Below are positions 9,475 through 18,495 of a stretch of 64,000 nucleotides of DNA, one piece after another. This stretch comes from Lysobacter capsici (lineage in GTDB: Bacteria; Pseudomonadota; Gammaproteobacteria; Xanthomonadales; Xanthomonadaceae). The notes beneath the pieces are model-generated. The model was not told the origin of the DNA and ran no database searches. It saw only the letters and a list, made by a program, of their open reading frames with translations. Position 1 is the stretch's first letter, and every line of letters starts with the position of its first letter. The position numbers were made by a program, and so were the translations under genes. The stretch lies in contig NZ_CP094357.1 of NCBI RefSeq assembly GCF_014779555.2, positions 1,922,001 to 1,986,000 of the forward strand, written 5' to 3'.

Positions 9475-9942
9475 CCGTATTCCGGGCTGAGTGAGACGAC
9501 GTGTGCCAGCAAGCAGCCGGCAGGAGGCGCAACAACCTGCAATTATGCGGCTTCGGTCACGTTTTTTCCGCCATCTGCCTGGCCGAGCGTGGCCTGGGGC
9601 GGATGGACGGTGTCGGCCAGTACCTTGATTGCGTATGTCTCCAAAGTGGATGCGACGATCGGCCGGCGTCATGCGGGCTGATTTGCTGCGTACTTCGGGG
9701 CGATCGTAGCGCCGATGCGGGCGAGTTTGCGATGTGGCGGCGGGCGCGAGGTTTCGGGCGCTGCGGCCCGGTCGGCCGGTGGCGATGGGGCCGGCCGGAT
9801 GCGGGCGCCGCTTGGCTTGTCCGGGTGAGAGTTCGTGGCGGTTTTGTGTCGTTGGAAACGGCGATGCGCATGCGCGCCGCTCACTGCAATGACCGCAACA
9901 CTCGCCGGTTCGCACCGGCGAGCGCCCGCGTCATCGCGCGAC
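9475..9942. other. Intergenic region, upstream of the LysM-FecR gene
   Basis: 468 bp without a supported gene. A hairpin (CGCTCGCCGG / CCGGCGAG, about 9904-9922) lies near the end of the DUF885 gene, but its U-tract is poor. The promoter of the FecR-cyclase operon must lie here; a CATAAT on the minus strand near 9545 is a weak candidate. Confidence 0.5.
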
Positions 9943-11808
9943 TCAGCCTTTCTTCGCCGCGATCCAGCGATCGATCTTGCCGTCGAGCACATCCAGCGGC
10001 ACCGAACCGTCCTTGAGCACTTCGGCGTGGAACTCGCGGATGTCGAAACGCGCGCCGAGGGCTTTCTCGGCGCGCTTGCGCAGTTCCATGATCTTGAGTT
10101 CGCCGATCTTGTACGCCAGCGCCTGGCCGGGAATGGCCATGTAGCGTTCGGCTTCGGCGGTCGACTGGGTTTCGCTTTCGGCCGAGTTGGCCAGCATGTA
10201 GGCGATCACCTGTTCGCGGGTCCAGCCCTTGCTGTGCAGGCCGGTGTCGACGACCAGGCGGATCGCGCGCCACAACTCGTTCTGCAGATAACCGAAGCGG
10301 TCGTACGGGGTTTCGTACACGCCCAGGGCGGTGCCGAGCGATTCGGCGTACAGGCCCCAGCCTTCGCTGAAGGCGGTCTCGCCGCCGAAGCGGCGGAACT
10401 TCGGCAGGTCGGTGAGCTCCTGCTGCAAGGCCAGCTGGAAGTGATGGCCCGGGATCGCCTCGTGCAGGTACAGGTCTTCGGCGTCCCAGGTCTTGCGCGT
10501 GGGCAGGTCGAAGGTGTTGACGTAGAAGATGCCCGGACGCGTGCCGTCTTCGCTGGGCCGCATGTACGAGCCGCCCGCGGCCGATTGCGCGCGATAGGCC
10601 TCGACCGGGCGGATCTCGAACGGCGCCTTCGGCGTGAGCGAGAACAGTTGCGGGATCTTCTGGTTGATCTTCGCTTCCAGGCCGCGGTAATGCGCGAGCA
10701 GCGCCGGTTCGTCCTTGAAGGTGAAACGCGGGTCGTTCTGCATGAACTTGAAGAAGTCCTGCAGCGTGCCCTTGAATTTCAGCTCGACCAGGATCGAGTT
10801 CATCTCGCCGTGGATGCGCGCGACTTCGTCCAGGCCGATCTGATGGATCTGCGCCGGCGTCATCGAGGTGGTGGTCGAACGACGCGCGTTGAACGCGTAC
10901 CACGCCTCGCCGTTGGGCAATGCGCTCATGCCGGCGGTGTCGCGGGTGTGCGGCAGGTAATCGTCGCGGATGAAATCGCGCAGACGCCGGTAGGCCGGCA
11001 TCAGCTGGGTGTCGATCATGCGGCGGTAGTCGTCGCTGAGCCGGGTCTTGTCGGCCTGCGAAAACGAAGCCGGCAGATTCGCGATCGGCTTCCAGAACAG
11101 GCTGTCCTCGGGCTTGTCCTTGACCAGCGCATCGAGCTGCGACACCACCTTGACCATCAGCGGCCTGGGCTGGACCACGCCGCGCTTGATGCCTTCGCGG
11201 CTGTTGGCGATGAGCTGGTCGAACACCACCGGCACCAGCGCGCCGCGCTTGAGCCAGTTGTCGTAGTCGGCGACGGTCTTGAACGGCTGCGACCCGGTGC
11301 CGGACCCGAGCTGGGCGACGCTGGAGGCGAAATTGCCGAACTGGTTGATCGGCTGCAGCCAGGTCGGGTAGCGATCGGATTCCAGGTCCATCTTCGCGTT
11401 GCGCACGAAGATTTCGTAGCTCAGCAGGTCCTGCGCGGACAGGCCTTGCGAGCCGACCGCTTCGATGGTCTTGAGCCAGCGCTGGGTGAATTCGCGACTT
11501 TGCTTGCGGAACTGCGAACTGGCGAAGTTGGGCAGCTGATCGTTGTAGCGCGCATCGCCTTGCGCGGTGGCGCGCAGCGGGTTGAGCTTGAGCTGTTCTT
11601 CCCAGTACTGCTCGTACAGACGCTTGAGTTTTTCGCCCTTGGTCTGCACGGTGACCGCGGGCGCGGCTGTCGCGGCCGGCGTGGATTGGGCGAACGCGGG
11701 CAGGGCCAGGCACAGCGTGCCGGCCAGGGCGAGCGATACGGCCGCGCGCAAGGCGAGCGCGGGCGCGCGGCGGGGCGTGCTGGAACGACGGAACGGGGAC
11801 GGGCGCAT
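9943..11808 (-). CDS. DUF885 family exported protein (metallopeptidase-like)
   Basis: About 621 residues with a Sec signal peptide (AAVSLALAGTLCLALPAFAQ), so periplasmic or secreted. The family is conserved in proteobacteria and actinobacteria. It carries an HExxxHH-like motif, here LHEAIPGHHFQLALQQEL, preceded by an FYVNTFDLPTRKTWD segment and followed by ETAFSEGWGLYAESLG, which together look like a zinc-peptidase active site. No substrate is established to my knowledge. The start at 11808 (MRPSPFRRSS) gives a normal signal peptide; a longer start at 11880 is possible but adds only basic residues. It appears monocistronic. Confidence 0.85.
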   Translation of the reverse strand: MRPSPFRRSSTPRRAPALALRAAVSLALAGTLCLALPAFAQSTPAATAAPAVTVQTKGEKLKRLYEQYWEEQLKLNPLRATAQGDARYNDQLPNFASSQFRKQSREFTQRWLKTIEAVGSQGLSAQDLLSYEIFVRNAKMDLESDRYPTWLQPINQFGNFASSVAQLGSGTGSQPFKTVADYDNWLKRGALVPVVFDQLIANSREGIKRGVVQPRPLMVKVVSQLDALVKDKPEDSLFWKPIANLPASFSQADKTRLSDDYRRMIDTQLMPAYRRLRDFIRDDYLPHTRDTAGMSALPNGEAWYAFNARRSTTTSMTPAQIHQIGLDEVARIHGEMNSILVELKFKGTLQDFFKFMQNDPRFTFKDEPALLAHYRGLEAKINQKIPQLFSLTPKAPFEIRPVEAYRAQSAAGGSYMRPSEDGTRPGIFYVNTFDLPTRKTWDAEDLYLHEAIPGHHFQLALQQELTDLPKFRRFGGETAFSEGWGLYAESLGTALGVYETPYDRFGYLQNELWRAIRLVVDTGLHSKGWTREQVIAYMLANSAESETQSTAEAERYMAIPGQALAYKIGELKIMELRKRAEKALGARFDIREFHAEVLKDGSVPLDVLDGKIDRWIAAKKG

Positions 11809-11971
11809 GCGGCATCGATCCGGACGGATGGAATGGCAGACTCGCGCGCGCCGTGGGCGAGGGCATGAGCCGAAGGTCATGCGCGATCGCGCGTGGGGGC
11901 GATGGCGGTCGCGTTTGGCGATGCGCGCGGTGACTCCAGCGTAGTCACGCGCCGCGAATGAGGGTTTCGCA

Positions 11972-12062
11972 CTGTAGGAGCGGCGCGAGCCGCGACCGCA
12001 TCCTCGCAGGTTCGCCGCGACCGTTTGAATGCGCGGTCGCGGCTCGCGCCGCTCCTACAGGG
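11972..12062. repeat. Inverted pair of REP elements (TGTAGGAGCGGCGCGAGCCG)
   Basis: CTGTAGGAGCGGCGCGAGCCGCGACCGC is followed 30 bp later by its reverse complement. It has the same architecture as the pair at 3112-3232. It lies between two minus-strand genes in a 317-bp gap that otherwise shows nothing. Confidence 0.75.
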
Positions 12063-12125
12063 GGCGACCAACTCGCGTGGCGACCGGGCTTTATGCCGGC
12101 CGCGAGCGCGTTCGATACGCGACGC

Positions 12126-13040
12126 TCAATCGTCCAGATCAGGCAGGCGCAGGCGGGTGGTGTAGAAATCGCTGGGCTGGCCGATGTCGCGCGCGAAGAA
12201 CAACAGGCCGCGATCCCACAGCACGGTGGGATGGAATTCGTCCCAGGCGGTGTTGACGCAGGGGCCGAGGTTCTTCGGCGCGCCGAAGCTGCCGTCGCGC
12301 TGCTGCCGCGCCGCGTACAGATCGCCCCAGCCGTAGCCCAGGTCGGGCAGCGGATCGCCGGGAAAATCCAGGCGGGTGAACAGCAGGACGCGGCCGTCGG
12401 GCGAGATCTCCGGATTGAATTCCCAGCGCTGCGCGCTGTTGACCGCGCCGGCGATTTTCTCCGCCGGTGCGTAGTGGCCGTCGCGTTGGCGGCGGCTGCG
12501 GTAGATGTCGAATTCGCCGTCGCGGTCGCTGGCGAAATACACCGTGCCGCGCAGGTCCATGCTCGGATACAACTCATCGCCGCCGCTGTTGACCGCCGCG
12601 CCCAGGTTTTGCGGTTCGCTCCATCCGCGCGCGCCGCGGCGGGCGATCCACACGTCCATTTTCGCCGCCACGCCGTCGGCGCGCGGCCGTTCGGAGGAGA
12701 ACACCAGGTAACGACCGTCGGGCGATACGAACGGGTCCATGTCGCTGTGGACGCCGGAGAACGGCGCGACCTGCGGCGTGCTCCAACCTGATGGCTGCCG
12801 CTGCGAGGTCATGATGGTCGCGCGTTCGCGCGTGCCCGGCCACCAGCCGGTGGTGGTCGCCCAATAGGCGCGCAGCCGGGTCGGGGTGAAACTCAGCCGC
12901 CATTCCCAGCGCGGGGTGGAGATGGTGCCTTCTTCGAATTTGCGCACCGGCGGACACGATTGAGCGGCGTGGCCGGGCATCGCGATGATGGCGAGCGCGC
13001 AGGCGCTGACAGCGACGGCAAGATGCGAGCGAAGCGACAT
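12126..13040 (-). CDS. PD40 (WD40-like/TolB-type) beta-propeller exported protein
   Basis: About 304 residues with an N-terminal signal peptide (MSLRSHLAVAVSACALAIIAMPGHAAQ). The mature part has PD40 propeller repeats: DPFVSPDGRYLVFSSER, NPEISPDGRVLLFTR, and FASDRDGEFDIYRS. Such domains occur in TolB and in periplasmic peptidoglycan- or carbohydrate-linked proteins, where they bind partners. No catalytic domain is seen. It is divergent from the sensor kinase gene with a 133-bp shared promoter region, but nothing in the sequence shows a functional link. The ATG at 13040 is chosen for the signal peptide; longer frames run into the neighbouring gene. Confidence 0.78.
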   Translation of the reverse strand: MSLRSHLAVAVSACALAIIAMPGHAAQSCPPVRKFEEGTISTPRWEWRLSFTPTRLRAYWATTTGWWPGTRERATIMTSQRQPSGWSTPQVAPFSGVHSDMDPFVSPDGRYLVFSSERPRADGVAAKMDVWIARRGARGWSEPQNLGAAVNSGGDELYPSMDLRGTVYFASDRDGEFDIYRSRRQRDGHYAPAEKIAGAVNSAQRWEFNPEISPDGRVLLFTRLDFPGDPLPDLGYGWGDLYAARQQRDGSFGAPKNLGPCVNTAWDEFHPTVLWDRGLLFFARDIGQPSDFYTTRLRLPDLDD

Positions 13041-13173
13041 GGCGGCATTCCTGTGGGAAGTGGCCGCAGCCTGCGCCGGCGAATGCGGGTTGCTCATGCT
13101 GCTGGGACGAATGCGCGGTTCGCCGGGACCAATGCGGCGTCCGCGATTGCCAGCGCGGCGACGCCGGTCCAGC

Positions 13174-14256
13174 ATGGCCGGCATGCGCAATCGACTGTCG
13201 CTGCTGCTGGTGGTGCTGGGCTGGTGGACCCTCAACGCCTTGGTCTGGGTCGGCCAGGTCGCGACCATGCGCGAAGCCGCCGGGCAGGCGCCGCAATGGG
13301 CGGACACGCTGCGCCAGCAATTGGCCAGCGCCTGGCTGTGGGTGCCGATCACGCTGTTTCTATTGTGGGTGGTGCGCCGCTATCCGTTCGAACGCGGCCG
13401 CCATGCGCGCGCGGCGCTGGCGCAGGCCGCGGCGGTGGCGCTGGTGATCGTGCTGCGCGCGTTGGCGGTGATCGGCTTGAACGGCTGGATCGGCTGGTAT
13501 GCGGTGTTGCCGCCGTTGGGCGAGGTGCTGATCGCCAGCGTGCTCAACAACCTGCTGATGAGCTGGATGATCGTCGGCGTCGCGCATGCGCTGGTGTACG
13601 CGCGCCGCGCGCGCCGCCGCGAGCGTCAGGCGATGCAACTGGAAGCGCGGCTGGCGCGGGCGCGGCTGGATGCGCTGACCGCGCAGCTCAACCCGCATTT
13701 CCTGTTCAATGCCTTGAATTCGATCGCCGAGATGGTGCATCGCGATCCCGACGGCGCCGATCGCATGATGGTCGATCTGGGCGCGCTGCTGCGCCACAGC
13801 CTGGACAGTTCGCGCAGCCAGGAAATCGCCTTGCGCGACGAACTGGCCGCGCTGGATCATTACATCGGCATCGAGAAGATCCGGCTCGGCGATCGCCTGC
13901 AAGTGCGGTGGTCGATCGATTCGACGCTGCTCGATGCGCAGGTGCCGCAGTTGCTGCTGCAACCGCTGGTGGAGAACGCGATCCATCATGCGGTGGCGAC
14001 CCGCACCACGCCCGGTCAGGTGTCGGTGCGCGCGCAACGCGATCATGCCGAACTGCTGCTGGAAGTCAGCGACGACGGCGGCCAACGCAGCGCGCCGCCG
14101 GGCGCCGGCCTGGGCCTGGGCAATACCCGCGAACGCCTGCGTTGTCTGTACGGCGAGGATCATCGGTTCGAGATCGGCGCGCGCGCCGGTGGAGGCACCC
14201 AGGTCTGCCTGCGGCTGCCGTTGCGGATGGCGCCGGCCGGCGGGGTGGCGGCGTGA
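13174..14256 (+). CDS. LytS/YpdA-type sensor histidine kinase
   Basis: About 360 residues. Four membrane helices occupy roughly residues 10-150 (for example LLLVVLGWWTLNALVWVG), followed by a cytoplasmic kinase of the His_kinase family. The phospho-acceptor motif is QLNPHFLFNALNSIAEM, the N box is LLLQPLVENAIHHAV and the glycine box is GAGLGLGNTRERL. It would autophosphorylate and pass phosphate to the LytTR regulator encoded immediately after it. The start is ATG 13174 (MAGMRNRL) or 13183; both put the first helix at the N-terminus, and no clear Shine-Dalgarno decides. Its ligand is unknown. Confidence 0.88.
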   Translation: MAGMRNRLSLLLVVLGWWTLNALVWVGQVATMREAAGQAPQWADTLRQQLASAWLWVPITLFLLWVVRRYPFERGRHARAALAQAAAVALVIVLRALAVIGLNGWIGWYAVLPPLGEVLIASVLNNLLMSWMIVGVAHALVYARRARRRERQAMQLEARLARARLDALTAQLNPHFLFNALNSIAEMVHRDPDGADRMMVDLGALLRHSLDSSRSQEIALRDELAALDHYIGIEKIRLGDRLQVRWSIDSTLLDAQVPQLLLQPLVENAIHHAVATRTTPGQVSVRAQRDHAELLLEVSDDGGQRSAPPGAGLGLGNTRERLRCLYGEDHRFEIGARAGGGTQVCLRLPLRMAPAGGVAA

Positions 14257-14282
14257 GCGCGTTCGGCGTGAATGGCCCCGGC

Positions 14283-15023
14283 ATGAGCGCGCCGCTGCGC
14301 GCGGTGGTGGTCGACGACGAGGCGATGTCGCGCGCGCGACTGCGTCGTCTGCTGGGGCAGCAGCGCGATGTCGAGGTGGTCGCCGAATGCGCCGACGGCG
14401 ACAGTGCGTTGGCGGCCTTGCGGCGCTTGCGTCCGGACGTGGTGTTTCTGGATATCCGTCTGCCCGACCTCAACGGCTTCGGTGTGATCGATGCGTTGCC
14501 GCCCGAACAGCGGCCGCAAGTGGTATTCGTGACCGCGCACGCCGAGCATGCGCTGCGCGCGTTCGATGCGCAGGCGATCGATTACCTGCTCAAGCCGTAT
14601 TCGGCCGAACGCCTGCAGGCGGCGTTGGAGCGCATTCGCCGCTTGCGCGCGCCGACGCCGGCGGCACCGTTCGTCGCATCGGCCGAGGGTTTCGCGCAGC
14701 GGCTCGCGGTGCCGGTCGGCGCGCGTCTGCGCCTGCTCCCGGTCGAGACGATCGAATGCGTGATCGCGCAAAGCAACTATGTCGAGCTGCGCGCCGAGGG
14801 TCAGACCTATGTGCTGCGCGAGACCTTGAGCGGTCTGCATGCGCGGCTGGACCCGCGCCGCTTCGTGCGCATCCATCGCTCGCGGATCGTGCGCGTGGAT
14901 GCGGTGCGCGACATCGAGCATCTCGACGGCGGGCGCTATGTGCTGCGGCTGGCGAACGGATTGCGTCTGGCCAGCGGCGCGAGTTATCGCGAACGGGTGC
15001 GCGAGGCGATGGGGTTGGGGTGA
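14283..15023 (+). CDS. LytTR-family response regulator
   Basis: 246 residues: receiver domain with acidic pair Asp11-Asp12, phospho-acceptor Asp57 (VVFLDIRLPD) and conserved Lys in YLLKPY, then a C-terminal LytTR DNA-binding domain (about 145-240, IECVIAQSNYVELRAEG ... FVRIHRSRIVRV). It is the cognate partner of the preceding kinase. An alternative GTG at 14253 overlaps the kinase stop (GTGA) and would add ten residues; the ATG fits family N-termini better, while the overlap would couple translation. Targets cannot be read from this window. Confidence 0.9.
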   Translation: MSAPLRAVVVDDEAMSRARLRRLLGQQRDVEVVAECADGDSALAALRRLRPDVVFLDIRLPDLNGFGVIDALPPEQRPQVVFVTAHAEHALRAFDAQAIDYLLKPYSAERLQAALERIRRLRAPTPAAPFVASAEGFAQRLAVPVGARLRLLPVETIECVIAQSNYVELRAEGQTYVLRETLSGLHARLDPRRFVRIHRSRIVRVDAVRDIEHLDGGRYVLRLANGLRLASGASYRERVREAMGLG

Positions 15024-15088
15024 TCGCGTTGCGAATTTAGCGATGCGACGCGGATCGTGCCCGCGGGTCGCGCCTGTATCCGTGACTG

Positions 15089-15140
15089 TCCCGTGCCCGT
15101 GCCTATGTCCGTGTCCGTATCTGTATTTGTATCCTTATCC
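15089..15140. repeat. Degenerate 6-bp tandem array (TCCGTG/CCCGTG type)
   Basis: Hexamers CCCGTG, CCTATG, TCCGTG, TCCGTA, TCTGTA, TTTGTA run in phase for about 50 bp after the response-regulator gene. The composition is pyrimidine-rich on one strand, like the purine-rich array at 5995. Confidence 0.65.
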
Positions 15141-15155
15141 ATCGTCGCTTCATGT

Positions 15156-15293
15156 CCGTCATCCCCGCGAAGGCGGGGATCCAGAGGCTTCAGCGCCATC
15201 CCTCAATTCGTCATTCCCGCGAACGCGGGAATCCAGTGACTTTGATCGTGGTTGCACGAAAGTCACTGGATTCCCGCGTTCGCGGGAATGACG
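15156..15293. repeat. Three REP hairpins (CGTCATTCCCGCGAACGCGG type)
   Basis: Units at about 15156-15186 (CCCCGCGAAGGCGGGGATCCAG), 15209-15239 (TTCCCGCGAACGCGGGAATCCAG) and 15263-15293 (the latter inverted). Units two and three form an inverted pair extending through AAGTCACTGGATTCCCG. The same family recurs at 59239-59326 and is common in xanthomonads and other proteobacteria. Confidence 0.85.
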
Positions 15294-15370
15294 GTCTGGG
15301 GGATGAAGTTCCGGCTGGAACGTTGCGTGGTTTATTGCGATGACGCTATTGAAAAGCGTCAACCGCAGCC

Positions 15371-16183
15371 TCAATCCGCCGCCGCCTCATCGCGCAACTG
15401 CTTAGCCCGCGCATGGCCCAGATAGCCGTGAATCCACACCCGCAGCAGATAGATCAACGGAATCATCGCGAACGCCGCCAGCATCTTGTAGCCGTAGTTG
15501 ACCGTGCTGATCGCCAGGAACTGCGGGATCGGCCAGTGCTGCGGGCCGAGCACGAAGGCGATGTACAGCACCACGAAGCTGTCGACCAGTTGCGACACCG
15601 CGGTCGAGCCGGTCGCGCGCAACCAGATGTGCTTGTCGCCGGTGGCGCTGCGGATGCGATGGAACACCGCCACGTCGATCAGCTGGCCCAGCATGAAGGC
15701 GACCAGCGAGCCGCCGATGCTCCACATGCCTTGGCCGAAGATCGCCGCGAACGCGGCCTGATAGTCGGGCACGCCCTGCGCCTGCGCGGCCTTGACCCAC
15801 CAGCCGGCCGGCGCCAGCGCGATCGCGGCGAACGCGAACACAAAGCCGTAGGCGATCAGGATCGCCGCCAGCCACGAGATCAGGCGCACGCCGCGACGGC
15901 CGAAGAATTCGTTGATGACGTCGGTCATCAGGAACACCACCGGCCACAGCAGGGTGCCGGCGGTGAAGTTCAACGAGCCGGTCTGACCGAACAGATTCCA
16001 TTGCAGCGGGGCGATGCCGAGGGTGTCCTCCAGGGCGAAGATCTTGACCCCGATGAACTCGGCCAGCGCCGCGTTGACGCAGAAGAACGCCGACAACACG
16101 ATGAACAAGCGCAGCGAGCGGTCCTGCAAGGTGCGCGTGCCTTCGCCGCCGGCGAACGGAATGCTGGACTCGCCCGCGCTCAC
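15371..16183 (-). CDS. yhhQ: Queuosine precursor transporter, YhhQ family
   Basis: 270 residues, at least six membrane helices, Vut_1/YhhQ family: inner-membrane uptake of queuine precursors (preQ0/preQ1) for tRNA queuosine synthesis. Family marks include FIGVKIFALE, FLMTDVINEFFGRRG and GQLIDVAVFHRIR. No ATG lies near the expected N-terminus. The GTG at 16183 overlaps the stop of the preceding sugar dehydrogenase (GTGA), giving a start before the first helix and implying translational coupling. The link to a sugar dehydrogenase is probably operonic convenience. Confidence 0.88.
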   Translation of the reverse strand: MSAGESSIPFAGGEGTRTLQDRSLRLFIVLSAFFCVNAALAEFIGVKIFALEDTLGIAPLQWNLFGQTGSLNFTAGTLLWPVVFLMTDVINEFFGRRGVRLISWLAAILIAYGFVFAFAAIALAPAGWWVKAAQAQGVPDYQAAFAAIFGQGMWSIGGSLVAFMLGQLIDVAVFHRIRSATGDKHIWLRATGSTAVSQLVDSFVVLYIAFVLGPQHWPIPQFLAISTVNYGYKMLAAFAMIPLIYLLRVWIHGYLGHARAKQLRDEAAAD

Positions 16184-17385
16184 CGCTTCGGCCTCACGCG
16201 ATAGATCACGCCGCTCTTGTCGTCGGTGAACAAAAAGCTGTCGCGGCCGGTGTGCAGCACGTCGCAGGGACGGCCGAGCACCTTGCCGTCGGCGAGGAAA
16301 CCGGTGATCAGATCGCCGCCGCTGCGGCCGTCGGCCTTGACCCGCACGAGGCGGTAGCCGTGGTTGAGCGCGAGCTTGCTGGCGCCGTGCAGCGCGACCA
16401 CGAACTCGTCGCTCAACTGGCCTTTGTCGCTGGACGGAAACCAGGCCAGGCCCAGCGCGGACGCGTGCGAGGGGAAATACGCGAAGGTCTTGGGCGCGCT
16501 CGCGCAGCCGCTCTTGCGCGGAAACTTCGGATCGGCCGCGACCTTGCCGTTGCTGTAATAGCAATACGGCCAGCCGTAATCGGCGCCATCGTTGACCACG
16601 AACATGGTTTCGTCGGGCTTCTGGTCGCCCAGGTGATCGGAGCCTTGGTTGGTCGCGTACAACTTGCCGTCGCGGTACAGCAGGCCGACCGCGTTGCGCA
16701 GGCCGCGCGCGTAGATGCGGCGCTGGCTGCCGTCGGGATTCATCTGCAGGATCGCCGCGCGCACGTCTTCTTTTTCCACGCAGGCGTTGCAGCTGCTGCC
16801 GACCGAGACGTACAGCTTGCCGTCGCCGAACGCCAACGTGCGGGTCAGGTGCCAGCCGCCGTATTTGTAGCTCAGGCCGTAGTCGGGAAAGCTGGCCAGC
16901 ACTTCGGGTTCGGATGAAGGCTTGAGGTCGCCGCTGCGGTAGCGATAGCGCAGCAGCTTGTCGGTGTTGGCCAGGTACAGCCACGACTGGCCGGCGGCGT
17001 CGGTGTGGAAGGCGACGCTGTTGGGATTGCGCTGCTTGTCCAGGTACACCGAGACCTTGCTGTAGCGCTCGGTCTTTTCGTCCCAGCCGTCGAGCGCGTA
17101 CACGCGGCCGAGCTTGTTGTCGCTCAGGTTCTGCATGTCGGTGACGAACACTCGGCCGTCCGGGCTGCGGGCGAAGAAACGCACGCGCTTGAGCCCTTGC
17201 ACCACCGGCATGATTTCGAGATTGGCCGGCAGGTTGAGCGAGAAGCTGCGGCCGTCGTCGAGCTTGACTGGGTGCGGGGTGAGCGGCGCGGCCGCGGCGT
17301 GAGCGGTGTCGGCGAATATCGCGCCGCCGCACAGCAACGCGGTCGCGGCGAGGGTGCGGGCCAGGCTGGCCAAAGCAAAGGTCAT
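16180..17385 (-). CDS. PQQ-type soluble sugar (aldose/sorbosone) dehydrogenase, exported
   Basis: 401 residues with a signal peptide (LAATALLCGGAIFADTAHA), so periplasmic. The mature part resembles the glucose/sorbosone dehydrogenase six-bladed propeller: RVRFFARSPDGRVFVTD, YVSVGSSCNAC, GLRNAVGLLYRDGKLYATNQGSDHLG, and ADYGWPYCYY near the cofactor site. It would oxidise aldoses using PQQ; PQQ synthesis genes are not in this window. Its ATG overlaps the stop of the DUF502 gene by 4 nt (17382-17385), and its own stop overlaps yhhQ, so the three genes form one tightly coupled operon. Confidence 0.85.
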   Translation of the reverse strand: MTFALASLARTLAATALLCGGAIFADTAHAAAAPLTPHPVKLDDGRSFSLNLPANLEIMPVVQGLKRVRFFARSPDGRVFVTDMQNLSDNKLGRVYALDGWDEKTERYSKVSVYLDKQRNPNSVAFHTDAAGQSWLYLANTDKLLRYRYRSGDLKPSSEPEVLASFPDYGLSYKYGGWHLTRTLAFGDGKLYVSVGSSCNACVEKEDVRAAILQMNPDGSQRRIYARGLRNAVGLLYRDGKLYATNQGSDHLGDQKPDETMFVVNDGADYGWPYCYYSNGKVAADPKFPRKSGCASAPKTFAYFPSHASALGLAWFPSSDKGQLSDEFVVALHGASKLALNHGYRLVRVKADGRSGGDLITGFLADGKVLGRPCDVLHTGRDSFLFTDDKSGVIYRVRPKR

Positions 17386-18062
17386 GAACTGCGCTCCGAA
17401 TCGGCGGTGGCGCCCGCTGCGGGCGCGGAGAAGGGAATGGTCGAGGGCGAGACCGCGCCGCCGGAGATGATGAAGCTCATCGCCTGATCGACGGTCCAGT
17501 CGGTCGGGGTGATCAGTTCCACCGGCACGATTTCCAGATAACCCGAGGTCGGGTTGGGCGTGGTCGGCACGTACACCGCGGCGAGTTCGCGGCCGGTGCC
17601 TTCCTCGCGCATGACCTTGGTGACGAAGCCGATCGACTTCATCTCGTTATGCGGGAAATCCACCAACACCACGCGCTGGGTGCCGTCGGGCTTGGTCTGC
17701 AGGATGTCGAGCAACTGCCGCGCGCTGCCGTAGATGGTGCTGGCCAGCGGGATGCGCTTGATCATCGCCTCGAACCAGCGCAGCACGGTCTGGCCGACCA
17801 CGCGCCGCGCCATCGCGCCCGACAGCAGGATCACACCGACGGTGGCGATCAGGGCGATCGCGGTCTGCACCCACTGATCGTCCAACCAGCCCAGGGCCTG
17901 CGGCGAGGTGGTGGCCAGATTGTTGAGCAGAGGGCCGATCAGCGGACGGCTGGTGTCGGACAGCAGGACGAATACGAACTTGACCACGACCCAGGTCAGC
18001 CAGATCGGCAACAGGGTCAACAGGCCGGTGAGGAACAGGCGTTGCAGATTGGGCGGGCGCAT
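17382..18062 (-). CDS. DUF502 family inner-membrane protein
   Basis: 226 residues, two membrane helices near residues 10-35 (LFLTGLLTLLPIWLTWVVVKF) and 60-85, then a soluble part with the family pattern (IYGSARQLLDILQ, VVLVDFPHNEMKSIGFVT, VYVPTTPNPTSGYL). DUF502 proteins are widespread with no proven biochemical role. First gene of the operon with the sugar dehydrogenase and yhhQ. The start ATG at 18062 is the only one giving the canonical MRPPNLQRLFLTGLLTLLP beginning. Confidence 0.88.
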   Translation of the reverse strand: MRPPNLQRLFLTGLLTLLPIWLTWVVVKFVFVLLSDTSRPLIGPLLNNLATTSPQALGWLDDQWVQTAIALIATVGVILLSGAMARRVVGQTVLRWFEAMIKRIPLASTIYGSARQLLDILQTKPDGTQRVVLVDFPHNEMKSIGFVTKVMREEGTGRELAAVYVPTTPNPTSGYLEIVPVELITPTDWTVDQAMSFIISGGAVSPSTIPFSAPAAGATADSERSS

Positions 18063-18210
18063 GGCGCGGATTGTAGGGGAGGGAACTGGTTTGCGTGGTG
18101 TCGGGGCGGTGCCTGGTTTGGCGGTGCTGGTCGGGAGGTGGTGCGTGGGTTGGTGGGATGGCGCGGTGGAGGCGCGGCGGAGCTTAGGTAGTTACACGTT
18201 GTTGCGCGGG

Positions 18211-18472
18211 CTAAAAGCGAATCCCCCGCGCCGGTCGATACGGGGCTCCGGGGCGCGGCGTCGGGCGCTCGCCCCCTTTTGCAAAGTGGGCGATGGTTTT
18301 CGTGGCTTCGTTCGGATGTGGGAGCTGCGACGACGCGATCGCTTGTATGAGGTTGGCGTCAAACGCACTCGATCAGGCGCGCCATCCATCGCCCACTTTG
18401 CAAAAGGGGGCGAGCGCCTTGCGCAGGCACGAAGTCAGATCACTATCGCGGCGCGGGGGATTCGCTTTCACG
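18211..18472. repeat. Inverted pair of AAAGCGAATCCCC-type elements
   Basis: Left arm 18211-18298 runs AAAGCGAATCCCCCGCG ... CCCCCTTTTGCAAAGTGGGC. Right arm 18388-18472 is its inverse, GCCCACTTTGCAAAAGGGGG ... CGCGGGGGATTCGCTTT. About 90 bp of unrelated sequence separates them. They lie between the ends of two genes on opposite sides of an otherwise empty 433-bp gap. Relatives are at 2213-2303 and 32827-33105. Confidence 0.8.
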
Positions 18473-18495
18473 CAACACCAAGACCAAAAACAGCC

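Noticed and set aside
6095-9681. Very long open frames opposite the cyclase and FecR genes
   Set aside because: These are high-GC antisense shadows (Arg/Gly/Ala/Gln-rich); the minus-strand proteins have full domain structure.
12960-14282. Long frame fused upstream of the LytTR regulator
   Set aside because: It runs out of frame through the sensor kinase gene; only the part from 14283 (or GTG 14253) has receiver-domain sequence.
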